Below, piece after piece: positions 62,316-64,000 of a stretch of 64,000 nt of DNA. The stretch is from positions 34,060,388-34,124,387 of the forward strand of contig OX439001.1 of assembly GCA_949316495.1 (NCBI GenBank), in the 5' to 3' direction. Both the position numbers and the translations under genes were made by a program. This stretch comes from Amphiduros pacificus (Eukaryota > Annelida > Polychaeta > Phyllodocida > Hesionidae). The notes beneath the pieces were generated by a model that worked only from the letters and a program-made list of their open reading frames with translations, was not told the DNA's origin and did no database searches. The first letter of the stretch is position 1. Every line of letters begins with the position of its first letter.

Positions 62316-64000
62316 AATAATGAATGAATGAATGAATGGTTGCTTAGAGGCACATCAACCACTAAGGTTATTCAGTGCCTAAAAGTGGTAAAAACATAAA
62401 CATTTATAAAATCAATATGATATGTAAATAATCTTAACAACAAAAAAATTATCAACAAAATCCTTTCAATATATCAGTTATAGACATAACAAATTTGTAT
62501 AAATAAATTCAATATAAAAGACTTTAAATACCATATGATGTTTTGCGGTTCTTGATAAATAGGCCAATGACCTAAGTAAACAAGAGCTCCACACTTAAAA
62601 TTGGTTATAAAGTCCTATTTGGTTTAAAAACGATACTATCACAGAAGTATCTACAGTATCAAATAACGAATGTAAATCTTGCACATTAAAATATTGAGTC
62701 CTAATTATATCAAAATCGATACATTCAATTAAAACATGTTTGATAGTCAAAGCCCTTTGACATCCAATACACTGAGGCTGATCTTCGCCTTTAAGAAGAT
62801 AGCAGTGAGTCAAATGACTATGTCCAATTCTTATACGTGATAAAACAGACTCTTCTCTTCGGTTAATTCTAATAGCACCTTTGGTTTTACCTAAAACAGG
62901 CTTAATTTCGTGTAGTTTATTAAAAATAGCTTCGTTCCAGCGCAATTGCCATTTAGAACGTAAAAAAACAGTAATATATTTCTTAAACTCTGTATAAGGT
63001 AAAAGCATATCTATTGGGCGCTTATCCAATGCTGCTTTGGCAGCTTGGTCAGCAGCGTCATTTCCAAGGATTCCAATATGACTGGGAATCCAGTAAAAAC
63101 GAATCTCTTTATTTTCCTCAGTACAGAGTTTATGATACCGTTCAAAGATATTTAAAATAAAAGGATTTTTCCAATCCTTGGCTTTCAATGCTTGTAAACA
63201 AGACAAAGAATCAGAAAATATTAAAAATTTCCGATGTGGAGAAGTCTCCACATGATCTAAAGCAAGGTATAAAGCATGAAGTTCTGCAGAATAAATAGAC
63301 GATTTATTTGGCAGACGTTCTGAATAAATATGATTGCCCTTAACAGCAGCTGCAGCAGCCTTGTCATCATCAAATGATCCATCAGTGTATATACACTGAT
63401 ATCCAGTGAAAATAGATTTTATTTCTTTGTATCTATTTATATAAAGGGATGGGTATTTCCGTTGAGTATTTCTTTAATTCTGACAGTTGAGTATTTCTTT
63501 AATTCTGACATGGCTACATTAATATTTAAAGTTTCGTAGGTCCATGGAGGTGTTTCTGGATATTGAAATTTAGCTATTTGATTTGGATTTAAATTTAAAG
63601 ATTGTAAAGATTCTTTGATGCGAATACCAAAAGTTGGTATTGTATTAGGTTTACTTTCAAAAATGTCAACATAATTTGGATTAAATATAATATCATGTGC
63701 AGGATTGTCTGGACAAGCTGCAATTTTTGCAGCATACTGAAGGGCAAGCTTTTCTCTTCTTAAATCAAGAGGCAGCTCATCTGCCTCAACTGCCAAGCTA
63801 TCTGCAGGCGATATACGAAATGCACCTAGGCAAAGTCGTAAACCTTGATTTTGTATAGGATCAAGCATTTTAATATAAGATGGACGTGCTGATCCATATA
63901 CCATACACCCATAATCAAGCTTAGAACGTACCAATGCTCTATACAATTGTAATAAAATATTACGGTCCCCTCCCCAATCGGTATGGGCAAGAACCCGTAA
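62316..64000 (-). mobile_element. Second copy of the Nimb/I-like LINE, cut by the window edge
   Basis: Same family as 54101-59703, same orientation, with a (TTCA)n end at 62316. It shows the RNase H end (FSDSLSCLQALKAKDWKN, WIPSHIGILGNDAADQAAK), C-terminal [17 protein letters not shown] and the region LYRALVRSKLDYGCMVYGSA-like to the edge. A 27-bp tandem duplication (GTTGAGTATTTCTTTAATTC twice, 63460-63505) breaks the frame. Protein segments look over 90 percent identical to copy 1 by eye. Confidence 0.95.

Noticed and set aside
54468-63251. Retrovirus or LTR element suggested by RT plus RNase H plus zinc knuckles
   Set aside because: No LTRs, protease, integrase or envelope. AP endonuclease upstream of RT, (TTCA)n tail and a 14-bp target-site duplication identify non-LTR LINEs.

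Overview
This is a stretch of animal nuclear genome. Evidence: long genes split into many short exons with GT-AG junctions, AT-rich introns full of microsatellites, tRNA-derived SINEs and several LINE families. The gene families (a macroglobulin/complement-related protein with an LDLa module, a DEG/ENaC channel, a classical aquaporin), a Nimb/I-like LINE, and SINEs ending in ...CCCC(AAAC)n suggest a lophotrochozoan, most likely a mollusc and perhaps a bivalve. The species cannot be fixed from sequence alone.

Layout. (1) 1-18.3 kb, + strand: a 34-exon gene for a secreted or membrane-tethered alpha-2-macroglobulin/TEP-family protein of the Mcr type. It has an LDLa module in the bait-region position, and the thioester motif reads GSGEQ instead of GCGEQ. 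Reading phases join without a break from the MG1 exon to the stop; only the start codon and signal-peptide exon are missing, probably left of the window. (2) 19.9-21.5 kb, - strand: an apparently intronless DEG/ENaC channel of 515 residues, convergent with gene 1. (3) 22.4-28.9 kb: degenerate tandem repeats, a tRNA-SINE family in several states of decay, and two dead LINE fragments. (4) 27.2-46.6 kb, - strand: a three-exon aquaporin of 265 residues whose first NPA box reads NPG. Its 14.8-kb first intron carries a dense satellite cluster (33.5-40.0 kb), a LINE fragment, a GC-rich minisatellite and a 0.3-kb fold-back element. (5) 47-54 kb: no host gene recognised; dispersed repeats and a recent 1.85-kb tandem duplication that carries a hAT-like MITE. 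(6) 54.1-64 kb, - strand: a nearly complete Nimb/I-like LINE with a 14-bp target-site duplication, nested in the 3' region of a second, unrelated LINE; then another copy of the Nimb-like family that runs off the right edge.

The three host genes act at cell surfaces or epithelia (macroglobulin-related protein, sodium channel, water channel), but nothing in the sequence shows that they work together. The most unusual signals are the thioester-dead Mcr-type gene (nucleophile Cys and catalytic His both replaced), an in-frame duplicated splice acceptor in it, the NPG aquaporin, and the 6.5-kb satellite cluster bounded by two inverted arrays of quasi-palindromic words, which may be one large fold-back-like element.
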